Shown here: positions 18,882 through 31,833 of the stretch, one piece after another | How the letters are laid out: the number at the start of each line of letters is the position of its first letter | Position numbering within the stretch: the stretch's first letter is position 1 | From: Amylostereum areolatum | Lineage: Eukaryota > Basidiomycota > Agaricomycetes > Russulales > Stereaceae | Length of the DNA: 64,000 nt | Reading direction: 5' to 3' | Assembly: GCA_012932865.1 (NCBI GenBank) | Contig: SAXG01000110.1 | Span: 36,644 to 100,643, forward strand | Translations under genes and position numbers: made by a program | The notes under the pieces: generated by a model | Database searches by the model: none | Told to the model about the DNA's origin: nothing | Seen by the model: only the letters and a program-made list of their open reading frames with translations

Positions 18882-21800
18882 AGCTCGGAATACGACTTTG
18901 GCATGTCCTAACTCGCGGTTCTTCAGTATCTGGATTATTATTCTCGTGTCGAATACGACCTTACCTACTTCATATGCAGCGATTAGAGTGAATGAATCTG
19001 ATCTCTTCAACTTTACGGGTCGACATACGAAAGGGTACGATACAAACGCGCGCGCGCTGAATCTGAATAGAGCGTCAAAGAGACGCCGCAGGCATCGACG
19101 GTCCCAGAAAAATTTTCTTAAACGTCGTCGAGTGAATAAGCCACATACCTCGGCGCGAATTGTTACAAGACCGAGATGAGGTAGATGCCCAGGGCGAGGG
19201 TTTGGAGTGAAATGTCGATAGAGAGGAAGTGGTTGGCAAATGGAGGTTCTGTCTTGCATTCAAGGAAAATGACTCGATCAGGATTGACGTCTGCATTGAA
19301 CGGAGGTGACTCGGTGTGGATCGACGGCGAACAACGTTAGAAAGAAGCTTACTCCATGGTGCAAAAAAATTAGACTTCACATCCGCCCTCTCCTCTCTGC
19401 TCCTTCATCGCGAGTCAAAACAAGTCAACTTGTTCTTGGTGTCCGTGAGCTAGGCTCAGACGGAAATTCGATATCCCGAGCGACGACAGATCGGCGCTGA
19501 GTCAGCGGTACCGAGGTGGGGTCGCTGGCGGCCACTGGTCCGTGCGTCGGGAAGTCTCGCGACTTTCCAGCGCAACATTGAATGCTTTGACCACGAGAAT
19601 TTCGGCGTGGGCCTTTGACTCTGTTGCGAATAGCGGGGCGTGGGTTGGCGTCTGGAGCTGAAGCTCTGAAGCGCGTAAGCTCCGGCCCCATGGGATGGGC
19701 TGTACATACTGCACGTCTTACATACCACTCATGTCTTTGGAAGATTATTTGAATCACAGCCTTTTTGATACTAGTCAGTATATGGATGAATGGCGGAGGG
19801 GGGTGGAAGACCCTGGAGGAGGTGAACAAAAGTCGAAAGGACTCGATGACGTTGTCCCGACTTGGTGGCCGTGCCGGCATTTACCGGTTACCGCAAGCGC
19901 GTCATCGCGTCATGATTCATCCGATCTCGCCGTGACGGTGTTGGAACTTGGAACTTTGCACTATGTAAGTTTCATGTACCCTTACGAACTCCGGCTCTAG
20001 AAGTTTCTCTAGGAGGGTTCTCAAGCAGACGGCCAGGTAAATCTATCTGACTTGTTTTCGAAGTCGCTAAGAAATGGCTTGTAGATTCGACCGTGGTTTT
20101 TATGAGGCGCTGGATGATGCCAATCGATGATGGATGAGTAAGTCACATTGAAGCGCCACCGGGCGATGTAGACCGCCGCTCCTTGGTTCTTGTCGGAATG
20201 TCAGCACTGCTAACAATTGTTGGAGGAGCCAGCGGTGCGGAATCTTTTTCGACGTGACGGTCTTCAAAGCGCACAGCCTAGGGACGGATGCGCGATCAAG
20301 AAAAATTACGACTGTGGCACTGGTCTCAGACTACTCATGGAAAACAAGACGCGCGCGAAATACACTGCTGTCCAAGTAAGTCCACCGGTTGCCTGTCGGC
20401 CTGAGCAAGCCCCTGTTGAAGCCCCATCAAACACCAGCGGCTCCTCGGAAAGAGAAATGTTGTTCGACCGTCTCGTACGTCCGACGTGCGCCTGCGCATC
20501 GGTTAAACGCGAGAGGTATGTCCCCCATGTGCTCATACTACACCCGTCTCCCAGCCAGCTAGAGATGCCTGTCTTATCTGTGTCTTCTCACTCTTCTCAT
20601 CTTGAACTTTCAGAGGCGTACACATGCCCCTCGTCGCCGATTGGTGCATCTTCCGTTGTCAGCATCCTCCTAGCCATCGGCAAGCCTCGCGTTTCTCTGT
20701 TATCTGGCCACAACATCACTTATATGTATGCAAACAGGGCTCATGGCGGTCAGTGCTTATGCATGCCTGACACAGCACACCACCCCACCTTGGTTCAATA
20801 ACCGCATCGCCGCCGTTAACGCTTTAGCAGATCGTGAGCATAATCTTCCGTTTCGCGATATCATATGTTGATGCTGGGCTTCTGTGCATATGGATGCGTC
20901 GATTCGTGATAGAACTCTTCGAAGAGCTCGCGGGCTATCACCGTCAAAGTGCACCTGAGGGCACCGTTGAAACCTTACATCGACGCCGTATACGCCCAGT
21001 TGCCGCTCCTCGCGAGGGCACTAACCCACGTTGGAACCTGGGCGGCATTCATGTGGCGCCTGCGCGGGGGATCGCGCGTCCTGGAGAAAACGCCGTTGGT
21101 CCTGCGGGTGCTGCCATTTCCTTCGTCCAAGGAGCCGGAGTGGGAGGACAAGGAACATATTTACACAACTCAGGGATGCCTTGAGGCGAGCGCGAATCCT
21201 CGCCCTGGCGCCGATAGGGGTGGATAGCGAAAAAATGCAGCCCATTTACTCACGGAGTTGTTCCATGGACGCTCTTTTCGGTTCGTATGAAACCCCACGC
21301 GTCACCTGCACCACCCTCAAGGCCTTAGAAGTCAGGGCATCCCCCTTCGAAGGCCGGCTTCTGCTCTTCCTTTCTGAATGATTGTACCTAGACCAGCATT
21401 CGATTTTTGCCATTACAATGGATCCGTGAGGACACTTTGAGGACACCTGTGACCTATGTACCATCGTGTTTGAATCCACTCAAGTACTATAGAGACATGA
21501 TGTTTCAAATCAGCCGGGTTTTATCGAACGATGATCAACGCCTGTGATGTCTCTTTCTTTTTGACGAGCTTATGGCGTTAATTGGCGAGCTGCCCTCAGA
21601 CTGAACTCCAAATTATTATTATAGTGCTCTGCCGACGACGGAGGTGGCCGTATGGGGTAGCCGGCGCGGCCGGGAGATGCCGAATGGCACGTGAGCAATA
21701 TTTGTCAGTTTGCCCGCTGTCTTCATCGTTCTTAGCTATGCCTGTTCTCATCTCTCATCTCACTTCCTCTTTCCCCGTCCCCTCCCCCACTCGTGGATAA

Positions 21801-21887
21801 CACCGCCTTGACGTCCTCACATATTCGATTCCATTTCTCGACAAGCTAGACACTTCTCCGCCTCAACGTATCTCAGTGACCGTAACA
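18882..21887. other. Gene-poor intergenic region
   Basis: No confident gene. Between about 20860 and 21227 (plus) there is a hydrophobic reading frame (PYIDAVYAQLPLLARALTHV) that could be a degenerate or incompletely modelled relative of the small membrane-protein family, but I could not close a gene model. The last 250 bp should carry the thioredoxin reductase promoter. Confidence 0.35.
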
Positions 21888-23429
21888 ATGGCACCACCGT
21901 ACGCGACGAACGGCACCAACGGAACCAAGGGGGCGAACGGTCAGAGTTCGAAGATGCACTCTAGTGTGGTGAGTAAGCTCTTTTGTTTTGAACCCGGCTG
22001 CTCCGAGGGTACGATGGCAGGATGGATGGGACGTAGGACATGAGACATTACGCTCTCGCCGTCGCGGAGGTGGGCGTGGACGGCTGATGGATCGCGATGG
22101 CGGGCACTGCTATGACGATGTGCGCAAAGTGACGCTACCTCATCCGGTTGCTGCTATTTATTGCTGCAACTATTGGTTCAACGAACGCAATCCTTATCAT
22201 TTCCATACCGACCGCGCGTCCGTCCTTCGCATCGCTCACGCAGACGCTCGGTCACAGGTCATCATTGGCTCTGGCCCCGCAGGACACACCGCCGCCATCT
22301 ACCTCGCCCGCGCCAATCTTCAGCCTGTTCTTTTTGAGGGTTACATGGCTAACGGCTTCGCCGCGGGGGGTCAACTCACCACCACCACCGACGTCGAGAA
22401 CTTCCCTGGTTTCCCTACCGGCGTGCTGGGCCCCGAGCTCATGGACAAGTTCCGCGCACAGTCTCTGCGCTTCGGCACCCGCATCATCACAGAGACTGTC
22501 GCGAAGCTCGACCTTTGCCGCCGTCCCTTCAAATACTGGCGCGAATACCAGGAGAACGAGGAGCCGGAGACGGCGGACGCCGTCATTATCGCGACGGGCG
22601 CGAGTGCGAAGCGTCTCGGCCTCAAGGGTGAAGAGACCTATTGGCAAAGCGGTATCAGTGCTTGTGCCGTTTGTGACGGCGCCGTCCCCATCTTCCGTAA
22701 CAAACCCCTCGCCGTGATCGGTGGTGGTGATTCAGCGGCGGAGGAAGCGACTTGTAAGTGCGCTCCACCTCCATTGCGTTGCCCTCCCCCACGTAGGCTG
22801 ACCTCACCCAGACCTGACCAAGTATGGGTCCCACGTTTACGTCCTCGTACGCCGAAATGAACTTCGCGCTTCCAAAATTATGGCCAAGCGGGTGCTGAAC
22901 AACCCTAAAATCGTGCGCCCTCCCCTCTTTTCTGAACTGCGCCATTCTAACCATGTCGGTAGACTGTTCTCTGGAACACGGTCGCAACAGAATGTCAGGG
23001 CGACGGCGACTTGCTCAATAATTTGCGCATCAGAAACGTGTCAACGGGCCAGGAGTCCGATCTTCCAGTCAATGGTCTCTTTTACGCCATCGGTATGTTC
23101 TTTCTCGCGAGCGCCCGCTCTTGGTCCGAAGTGGACGCCTGGCTAACGTACGGCTGCGCGGGTTCCCGTCTTCTTTTCTGTCTCTGTCCCTTTGTACAGG
23201 TCACGAACCGGCGACAGATCTCGTGCGCGACCAGCTGCAGACAGACGCGGACGGGTACATTATCACCGTGCCTGGGACAACGCAGACGTCCATCCGTGGT
23301 GTGTTTGCGGCAGGCGACGTGCAGGACAAACGTTACCGCCAGGCAATTACCAGCGCAGGGAGTGGTTGCATGGCCGCGCTCGAGGTAGAGAAGCTCATCG
23401 CGGAAGAGGAGGAACTGGGAGACGACTGA
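21888..23429 (+). CDS. TRR1: Thioredoxin reductase (NADPH)
   Basis: Low-molecular-weight flavoprotein that passes electrons from NADPH through FAD and a redox disulfide to thioredoxin, in the cytosol. Exons 21888-21968, 22258-22753, 22812-22912, 22963-23092 and 23200-23429 give 345 residues. The FAD-binding [12 protein letters not shown] starts at residue 28, followed by [16 protein letters not shown]. The active-site pair is CAVC, C163/C166, followed by DGA. The NADPH motif is [10 protein letters not shown], then [12 protein letters not shown]. The C-terminal FAD contact is [24 protein letters not shown]. The first intron is 289 nt, much longer than the others. The N-terminal extension (about 20 residues, [11 protein letters not shown]) is longer than in yeast. 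Confidence 0.95.
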
Positions 23430-24513
23430 AGGCAACGCTAGAGAAGATAAGAACAACTCCATGGTGGCGACGTTTTTGTATAAGTATCTGATCGCGACGA
23501 AGGGGGCTCTCCTTCGTGAATTTTTTTCCATCGATTGGGTCATCGTGCGCATTTGGACTGGGCTGCTAATTTTCAATGTATTTCTCTCTATGAATATTCG
23601 CTCTGTGTAGATTGGCCGATAGTCGCTTTCGATGGCGGCGACTTGAACAAGACGAAAAGGGTTTGAACGCGGAGATTGGCTCGTCGCGCCCTTGCTCAGT
23701 CAGAGGTGGTATTGGGGCCGCTGGCTGACGGTCTTTCTGATTTGCTGGGTGTTGTCTATCCCCTTCGGCACGCGTCATGCCGACCGCGGGGTCGTGGAGA
23801 ATTCGATATTGAACATTTGAGCTCGAGGCACGTCTCCTCGACATCTCCTTTGGGGTCGGTGCGCTCCGCCCCGTTTGTTTTATGGATGAATTGAAACGGT
23901 TAGAAAGGCCACCCACGGCTTGCAGACCCTGAAGCTAGGATCACAGTTGTTGTGCGCAAGCTTTAATTCATCCCGCCTCCACAGAGACCGAAGGCCTAAA
24001 GGTGCATGCAACACGCACAGGATGATGTCACAGATATCTTTCCCCGCAAAAGCCGCGAACCGGTTCTACGCACCGGTCGCCGCGCCGAAGGTCGGTAGGT
24101 CTGCGTTGTCCATATGGCGTTAGATGTCCGTCTTGCCCGTCTCTGGAAAAATCGATCCGCTGCAATAAAGCGAATATGCGGTCGACGGTCAGTAGCTTTA
24201 CGCCCGTTCGCCTTCCGATGTGCTCGGGAGATGTCATATTCCTATACAGCGCCTTGAATGCCTCCAGGGCCGTTCACGATAAACGAGGAAGGTCGGGATT
24301 CACGAAACAGCGAGGGGCAAAGCCGCTCGTCCTCTCGATTAAAGGTTAAAATCGACGGCAATGACTCTTTCGTCCCCGCACGGTGGCTCCAAAGGTTTTT
24401 AATAACATCAAACGACGCCCATCTGTCGTTTCGTTCCACAAAGGTGACACTAGCTTCGCTTCCTGCTCCCCGCCACCCGCGCTATGCATCCCACAGACAC
24501 CGCCGGAGAAAAA
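23430..24513. other. Convergent intergenic region
   Basis: Lies between the 3' ends of TRR1 (plus) and the hexosaminidase (minus). It should contain both 3' UTRs. No further gene seen. Confidence 0.4.
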
Positions 24514-27292
24514 TCAAGCGGCGAGATCGCATGCCCTGGGGCGCAAAGCGCACCATTCTGGCTGAAGCCTGATCGCACGTATGCCCCGCTTTTCCATCCT
24601 GAACGCGACGTCATGTAGACGGGGCAGCGCAGAGCCAACGTCGCCCCCGGGGCCCGTCCAGAAGACCTCGGCACTTGCAGCGGCACGGGGCCACACGATG
24701 GAGTCTAGGTTGGCTGGGGAGGATTGCTCGGTCCAGAGCAACTGCTGACCTTTTTTTCAGGATCAGATCGGCGGCGCGGTCGGAGAAGAGCTGTGGACCG
24801 TACCCCCCAGGATAAGTTTCGCCTGAGCCTCAGTAAGGTTCGCCGTCGGGTCGAACGAGTATGCCTACAAAAATGTGCACGGTAAAAATGTGCGCCGATG
24901 AATTGACTGCTGTTGATCGAAGGAGAAGAGTCTTCCTGTACTTGCCTTCTGCCATGTTTGAACGGATCGCACCAACTGTTACTATAGCACCGGAGAAACG
25001 GTGAGAAGGGCGATTACGGAGCCATACAGACACCTACGCGTTTCCGTTCGCGCCCAACCACTCGCCCGCACCGCAATCCTAAATGTTCGGCGGGGATTTT
25101 AGAGGGATGTCCGAAGGGGATGTCGAAGCGGGGCAGTAAACGAACCAGGTAGAAATAATCTGACGCGGAATGCACCACGCGGAACCCTTTCTCCGCCACA
25201 GCCGCCACGTTCTCGGACGAGATCCACACCCTAATTAAATACAAACGGACGACATAATGAACGGGATAATGAACGGGAGAGGCACGGCGCAGACTTACAT
25301 GACAACCGTGTCCGCCCCGAGAGTGGCGTTGTAATTGAGCACCATCTCTGACCGCAATAGCATAAATGTGCGATTCTGTCACTCGGAGGAGGATAAATCA
25401 AGAGGACCTTCCCAGACAACCGGCGTCTTTGCTTTCGCACGCAAAGAAGAGTGCGTCGCCTGGACGAATACGTCGAGAGCTTCGGCGAGCGTCTTTCCCG
25501 AAGCCTTGAGCTCGTCCTGCGTATCCTGGTCCTGGGCGTAACAGTTCATGTTGACCTCGTCGCCACCCGTGCTCATCAACCCTGACGGGAACATATCCGC
25601 GACGGCAGATAGCAAGCCCTGGGTGAAATTTGTCACCCTCTGCGAGGCGAGGCGAAGCTGTCCCGCCGGCGGTTCTACGTGTGAGAACGCGGGGTTACTA
25701 AGATGGCCAAATGAAAAGATGCAACGGAGACACACCGTTGGCGTTATTCGTCCAAGGCGTCGCATACGGGCAGGCCACGAAGTCGGGGTGCGACTCGCCG
25801 ATGATGGCGGTATGTCCAGGAGTATCGATCTCCTGTGAGAACGCCAGATGGCATCGGCATGCCAGGTCTGATCAAAGCGGCGTATCAACTTACGACTAAA
25901 ACGTCTATTCCTCGCTTCGGGTAGCATGAGGTTTGGACAATTGGAGGCAAAACACGCGAGACTTACTGCGCCCGCGTAGTCAACGATGTCTTTGACGTCT
26001 TCGGGGGTGTACACGGATGAAGACGAGTAAGAGCCCTTGGCTGACACCTCCATGAAGCCCGGAATTTGCAGCGGGAAGCTTTGGCTGTCGACGACGTGCC
26101 AATGGAAGGTGCTCATCTGGAAGCGCTCCGATCAGCATCAGGAATATTGCCATGGGGGCGATGTAGACCTTAACCATGCTCATGGCGTCGAGCGTACGTT
26201 TGATGTCCGGGACAGGGAAACTGTGGGGAAAGGCCGAGATTAGCACGCCGTTTTCCGCAAATGGACCATTGTTTCTCACAAGTTCCGTGCGGTATCAAGC
26301 ATAAATCCGCGGTAGGGCTGCGGCGTGCGTCAGGTATAGGGTTTATCAACTTCGACGTGGTGTAACTTCGGGGAAAGGACAACCATCAGGAAAAACCTCC
26401 CTTACTAAAAATCTACTAATTAGAGGGGGACCTTCCTAATTCCCTGTTCCCGCTGCCAACCTGCAAGGCACTACATCAATGTAGGTCCCTGTCACCCTTC
26501 TGGCCTCAACTATGTATTTGAAGTGCAAATATGAGGTCAATGTCGACGACGGTGCATCGAAATGTGTACGGGGTTTTGTGAGAATAGAGCCCGTTAGTTC
26601 ACTTTAGGAAGGTCCCCCTCTAACTAGCGCTAATTTGCTGGATTTGTTGATTTTAGTAAGGGAGGTTTTTCCTGATGACGGTAAGCACTCACATACGACG
26701 GCGCGTCGGATATATTCATCGGCGCTTGGAGGGTATACAGGGCATCGCCACTGGCGTACCAGAGTTGCTCGAATGTGGTGAGGCCCCTGAGAAATCCGAG
26801 GGAGGAGTTGGCGCGAAGAAAGGCAAGGGATCCGTTTGTTGGGATGGATAGGTCGTACGCCTCATCACGTTCCGTCAACGGCGCCCGAGCTTCCTCCGTG
26901 ATGCTCTTCAGCGCGACCGTCTCATTGACAGGAGTCTGAAGAACAACGTTCAGGCCCTCGTCCGATGTACCCGTCGTGTGTAACGTAGCGCTCGTCCACA
27001 GTTGCACGGTGAGAGCAGATAAGAACGGCGCATTTGCAATTGCGTCAGCGTCAGCTGCTGCCCGTCCTGGGACGAGTCGTTCGAGTTTATCGCTCCATAA
27101 AAGCGAGTTTGCTCGTGAAACGGCGTCTTGAAGGTCCTGAGGTGTATTAGGGATATCAAGTTGGATATCGAAGTGGGGGGATAAGAGCAAGGCGGTCGAT
27201 CCTGTTTCGAGAACACGGGGTTGAGGCCAGATGGCTACTATACATGGCGACAAGATCAAAAATGAAAGCAGAAATAATTTGAGCAAGGGCAT
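24514..27292 (-). CDS. GH20 beta-N-acetylhexosaminidase
   Basis: Secreted exoglycosidase removing terminal GlcNAc (or GalNAc), for example from chitin oligomers during wall turnover. Thirteen exons: 27292-26693, 26317-26280, 26220-26175, 26116-25967, 25914-25894, 25832-25736, 25674-25408, 25347-25299, 25230-25146, 25078-25038, 24981-24942, 24864-24804, 24749-24514; 576 residues. Signal peptide MPLLKLFLLSFLILSPCIVA. Domain landmarks: PYRGFMLDTARNFFPV, STFHWHVVDSQSFPL, RGIDVLV-EIDTPGHT, and the catalytic pair D356-E357 in STGGDEVN. The end is WCALRPRACDLAA, as in intact relatives. Exon 5 is only 21 nt and supplies RGIDVLV. In exon 11 the expected FKTWQK reads FKHGRR: one base seems lost before the former AAG|GCAAGT donor, and a GT donor 4 nt further restores the frame. 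Intron 1 contains a MITE. Confidence 0.9.
26387..26674. mobile_element. MITE in hexosaminidase intron 1
   Basis: A 288-bp non-coding segment with perfect terminal inverted repeats: CAGGAAAAACCTCCCTTACT at the left is mirrored at the right by AGTAAGGGAGGTTTTTCCTG. A second inverted block, TTAGAGGGGGACCTTCCTAA, sits inside, with about 20 extra bases in the right arm. It is flanked by AT on both sides (2-bp target duplication, or a palindromic extension of the repeat). It carries no ORF, so it would depend on a transposase elsewhere. It lies wholly within the 375-nt first intron. Confidence 0.88.
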
Positions 27293-28105
27293 GATGGACT
27301 TTGAGTGTTCTTTCCCCCGGGTGATTGTGGTGATCGTGGTTGGGTGAAAAGAAGCGTCCCGCCGTTATCCGAACCGAATTCGAACTGACAGCTGACCGCA
27401 TGAGAATGGGTTGAGATTCGAGGTGGGGTGAATGTTATATTTGATTACAACAGGAGAACTTAGGGTCGTTGATGATACTCACAATTACGCAGCAAGGTCG
27501 AGCGGTTGCACCGGTGTACTGGTGAAGGAGAGAATATGGCGCTTTTTCGAGCTCCCTAAACTCGGTAGCTAACGTAAGCAGCTTCCGTCATTTGTCAGCG
27601 GCACTGTGCCGCATCCCACGGTCCACCTCCGAGTCGCCAGCAACAAGTTTCAGCTTGGACCAATGTTCTTCTCATCGCCGTCCGCTCAGTTACATGAGTA
27701 ACGCACATCATTCTCAAGCTTCTCTGCATGCGCCAGTCACGGAACAGATATCGTCGCTCCCAAAAGTTCAGTACAAACTCTATCAGGACATCGCTCTCCG
27801 AATCATCCTGCAGTCCTTTCTGACTTCCCTCTAGTTGTGACTTTTCAGGATTGGTGATGGCCATCGCGATGTCGTTTGATATTGGCCTTCCCGAGCCCTC
27901 TATGGCATGGAATTATGGAGATATCGTACTCACTAACTGCGCCCACGTATCATCCCCGAATGTCACTAGACTCCACCGACCACGGAGTCTGAGCGCGCCC
28001 TCTTTGTCTGATCTTCTTTGCTTTCCGATTCTTCGTACTCACGCCAGGGCCATATTCATGAAGGATCCAAAGGTCATCGATCATCTGCCAGTAACGGCTC
28101 GCTAT

Positions 28106-28315
28106 TCCGGTGCGAGCTCCGCCGTGGCCCTTCGCTGGTCAATTGGTACGTTGCCTTGTCTATACCCATCTGCTTCCCCACTCATCGACAATGACGCGAT
28201 CACCCAGAAGCGCACAGTCGTCCGGTGCAAGCTTCTCCGTGGTCCGCTCGCGAATTGGTACGTTGCCTTGTCTATCCCCGTCTGCTTTGACGCGATCTTC
28301 GAGAAGCGCGCCATC
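28106..28315. repeat. Direct tandem duplication, ~115-bp unit
   Basis: TCCGGTGCGAGCT at 28106 recurs as TCCGGTGCAAGCT at 28221. Both copies contain AATTGGTACGTTGCCTTGTC. The second copy lacks about 20 bp present in the first, so the duplication is not recent. Confidence 0.8.
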
Positions 28316-31179
28316 GTATGGGCATCTACATACCGTTTCTGGACATGACGAAATGTAGACGTGGAGTGAGGATGCTGGGCTTTTGAATAGCAATCGCTTT
28401 GGTATTTGCGCTCGTTGCGAGTACACTAGGTGGGATATCTCACCCGTGATGCAGCGAAGGACGGCGGCTTGAACCACTTCTCCCCGCAGGATCCGATCGC
28501 TTCGCGTACAACGCGCACATCAAGCTCTCATGCTGGGACATGTCACAAGACTGGGTAACCCCTTTGCACGGCCATCTCGATGAAAATGCATCCGACAAAC
28601 GTTGGTTCCGTTGACTTATACCCCTTCATCCGGCAACGCGACCCGCGACTCACAGCATCTCCAGGAGGTCGGTAGTCCATACGTCAGGGATGTCTATTTC
28701 CCCGTATGATACGTGACTGACTTTCAGGACAGGCTCTAGATCGCTCGGGCGACAGCGAGCGTGCCACCAAGCTTTTTGCACCGACTTCCGCAAAATTCCA
28801 AGAATACTTCCCGATCTCCATGTCTGACGACTTGGCCCACCTGACCTAACAACATCGTTCGTTGTCTAGACCAAGGTCTAATTACCGAGGCCCCTCGGGT
28901 TCACAGGAGCAACTGCGGACAGGGCAAGGTAAGTAAAACGAACCCGGCAATCGATACGGTATGGTTAGTTTCCTCTCTCGTCCGACCATCGCAGAAGTGC
29001 TCGATACGATAATCGTGCACGGGATTATGCTCGCGTGACTACGCCTGGGCACAGGAATTTGGTGAGGAGCATCGCTGTTTCTAATTCTAGTACCGCTGTA
29101 CGACCCTTCCTTTCAAGCAACGTCGGGGTGGCACACGACGGTTCTCTTCCCAAAGAAGTCGACCCCATTTGACTAGCCGGTGCACGCTTTCTGTATGTGG
29201 CGTTCTGAGCTCATCGTGAGGTAATGGTATGCAGGTACAGGGCCCTTTCGATCGAATCTGACTATTCTCCTGGGGGCAGGTTCACACTTACTCCCACAAT
29301 CACCCACGGACACCCATGTTCCCCATTTTCTCGTCAACTGGCATCAACAGCTGTCCTTGCCTTCGGAACCCAGCACTCCAGCGCTCGCGACGAGATCGTC
29401 GTCTTGCGTCCTCTTCCCTTTCCCCTCACGAACCCGCTAGGACCCTGCGCGGTGCAGTCCCAAATAGGTCCCCGTAAGTTCGGTCGCCGCATTGAGGAGC
29501 ATGTGAGATGGAGTGACTCCGCACGCCTTTTCCTGCACCTAGATCTAGCCACATCTAGCCCCTCTCATACGAAGTCAACTCAATTTGTGGACGCCAGGTA
29601 GATTGTGTAAATCGGAACGGACATCCGCAGTTCAATACAGGCTGAGTCTTCCGCCTCGCGGTAAGTCCGTTTGCATTTGCATTACTCTTTTGTCTTGCGT
29701 GGGTGCGCCTATCGTGGCTCTGGATCAATCTGATTGAAATGTTCTTCCAGTACAGAGATGTTTGCGCGACCTTAGTACGGTCAACGTCTCCATATAACTT
29801 CTGCGTAGTAGGAGGTCATACCTCGTTTCTTGTTCTCCTGGCCCTTTCGATGTTGAAGCCTAGAACTCGAACCCTGAGGAACCGCCCGCGGCACGTACCC
29901 CCGAGGATGACGCCTTGTGCGCGTATAGCGTATAGTTTGATTCCATCCCCGTGAGGTTCACTTGCTCAGAGACTAACCGCTTTTCTGACCCGACTTAGCC
30001 TTCGTTGTATCGGGATCAGCTTCGCGCTGGTGTGGCCGAGGATGGTCTCGAGGACGTAAGTCGTGACCCGCCCTTCTCAGTTCCTTTCCGTTTCTTCGGT
30101 GTGGGTGCGTCGTTGCGCAAATTCGCTGCATTCTGTCTAGTACAACATCCCCCCATCCCTCTTGGATACGCACGGCCACGATCGAAGTCGCGGGACAGCC
30201 TGGATCCCCGTTCACCGCCCCTCTCAACTCCCACCTCCCCCTCCGGCGACGCCACCACTCGGTCGGTCCGATTTCCGTCACATTGAATGCCTCTAGGCAC
30301 GACTCTGCCCGATGCATTCTTCAAACTGTACATGGCTTCATTATTCATACACGCCTCCACTTTGCCAGTTGGAGCATGAACGAGGTCGAGGCCCTTTGAC
30401 CAGCGATCCTTCCTCCAACTCCCTCTTTATCCCAGCAGATTACGAGCGCTCCCCTACTGTCACGAGGTCTATATGCCACTGCCTTATCTCCGTGGAAGAT
30501 TCGATACTTCATAAGCGCGTGCGAGCGAACGCCTCGTGGCTATCGCATTGCTATTCGAACAAAAGGTACACCTCGGGGGCGGTCAGCTGTACATCCATCT
30601 AGTATGCGTAGGGTTTGGGATGGGTTCCAGTCTGCATTTGGAACTTCACTCAGAGGACAGTCAACGGTTTTGTACGCTGGATATTTCTCTAACCGTAAGC
30701 ATGGCACGGTCGCCTTGTCTCTGCAACTGTCGCCTGTGCCCGCTTCAGTTCACGGAAAGGTTGGTAGACAGTCGCTCAAGCCCTCAGGCTCTTTGCGCGG
30801 ACAAATACCACCTGCCGATGTCATTGTAAGTAATTTGGACGTGAGGTCGTACGCCATCATAGTTCATTCGGAGCTTATGGCCCCTCAAAATTGCAGCGTC
30901 CTCACGATTGCAGAGTTCCGGGTGAGACTTGGGAGGGGATTCGTGATGATACAAGCATTTATGCACCGCAACATTCAAAAACGCGGACTCCACGAGGCAT
31001 ACCCCATTATGGATGCCTGAGTAGCGCGTCTGCGAGTATCTAAATATGCGTATAGCCACTGAGATTATAAACGAGATTGCGGGGGCGTTACCGAGAGGCA
31101 CGAACTTGACCCCAGGATCGTATTCCGGGAACTCGCACCACCTCCGAGCCCCGCCCCGACCCCCCCGCCGTGGATGGCG

Positions 31180-31187
31180 TATAAAAG
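31180..31187 (+). promoter_or_regulatory. TATA box of the gene at 31277
   Basis: TATAAAAG about 90 bp upstream of the start codon, after a C-rich stretch, correctly oriented and spaced for a core promoter. Confidence 0.55.
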
Positions 31188-31276
31188 ACCTCGAGTTGTG
31201 ACCATGAGGCGGGTATCGGTCATACTTCTCCCAGTTCGCCGACGTAAAACTCTCCCCCCTACAAACCTACCCTCCA

Positions 31277-31833
31277 ATGATCCTCAACACATTCGTGACA
31301 TCTCCCTCCACCGCCCTCGTTCATCGCGACGACCAAGACGGCGAAGGCGGAGGTTTCCAGAGATCTACGGGTATCGCCATCGGCGTTGTTCTAGGTATGC
31401 CCGTCGCCACACACGATAACCGTGACTCTCCCTAACTCTCCCTTCGCTTTGCCCTCGTCTCGCCAATGACTCCCGCTCCGATGCAGCCTTATTTATCCTC
31501 ATCGTCGCGGGGTTCTTCCTCGTTGGCTACTACCGCACTTCCAACCGTACCCCCTCGCCACAACCCCCTACCTCTATACCCACCACCAGCGAGCGGAGGA
31601 AGAAGAAGAGAGGAGTGAAGTCGGGCACACGCCCGCTCGGCACGCCAAGTAACGCGCCACCGTTTTTGAGCCCCTTGGGCCCTGCAAAAGTCACTGCCGT
31701 TCCGGGTGGGGACAGGCGCAACCGCACCGGGGGAGACAGCAGCGTTGATGACTCGATGGAATCCCTAGTCCTTCCTGACCTCCCCTCTCCCCCTTCCCCT
31801 TGCCTCGCCTCCGTGCGGCCGTCGAAATGGTGA
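31277..31833 (+). CDS. Small single-pass membrane protein, family M member 2
   Basis: Function unknown. Exons 31277-31394 and 31487-31833 give 154 residues. No clear signal peptide; the N-terminal 30 residues are polar (HRDDQDGEGGGF). The only membrane segment, IAIGVVLALFILIVAGFFLV (about 34-53), is split by a phase-1 intron, as in the related genes nearby. A basic ERRKKKRG follows the segment on its C-terminal side, so the tail is probably cytosolic by the positive-inside rule. The tail is proline/serine-rich. A TATA box lies upstream. Unlike its relatives it seems to lack the second intron. Confidence 0.6.

Larger units (their letters stand above)
27293..31276. other. Long gene-poor region
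   Basis: No convincing gene on either strand: reading frames are short, lack recognisable motifs and do not splice into longer models. It holds one 115-bp tandem duplication (28106-28315), and its first part should include the hexosaminidase promoter. Confidence 0.4.

Noticed and set aside
20217..20801. 194-codon plus-strand frame before TRR1
   Set aside because: No motifs, no consistent splice model and unusual composition; not reported as a gene.
22148..22717. Alternative plus-strand frame within thioredoxin reductase exon 2
   Set aside because: Out-of-frame shadow; serine/arginine-rich with no motifs.
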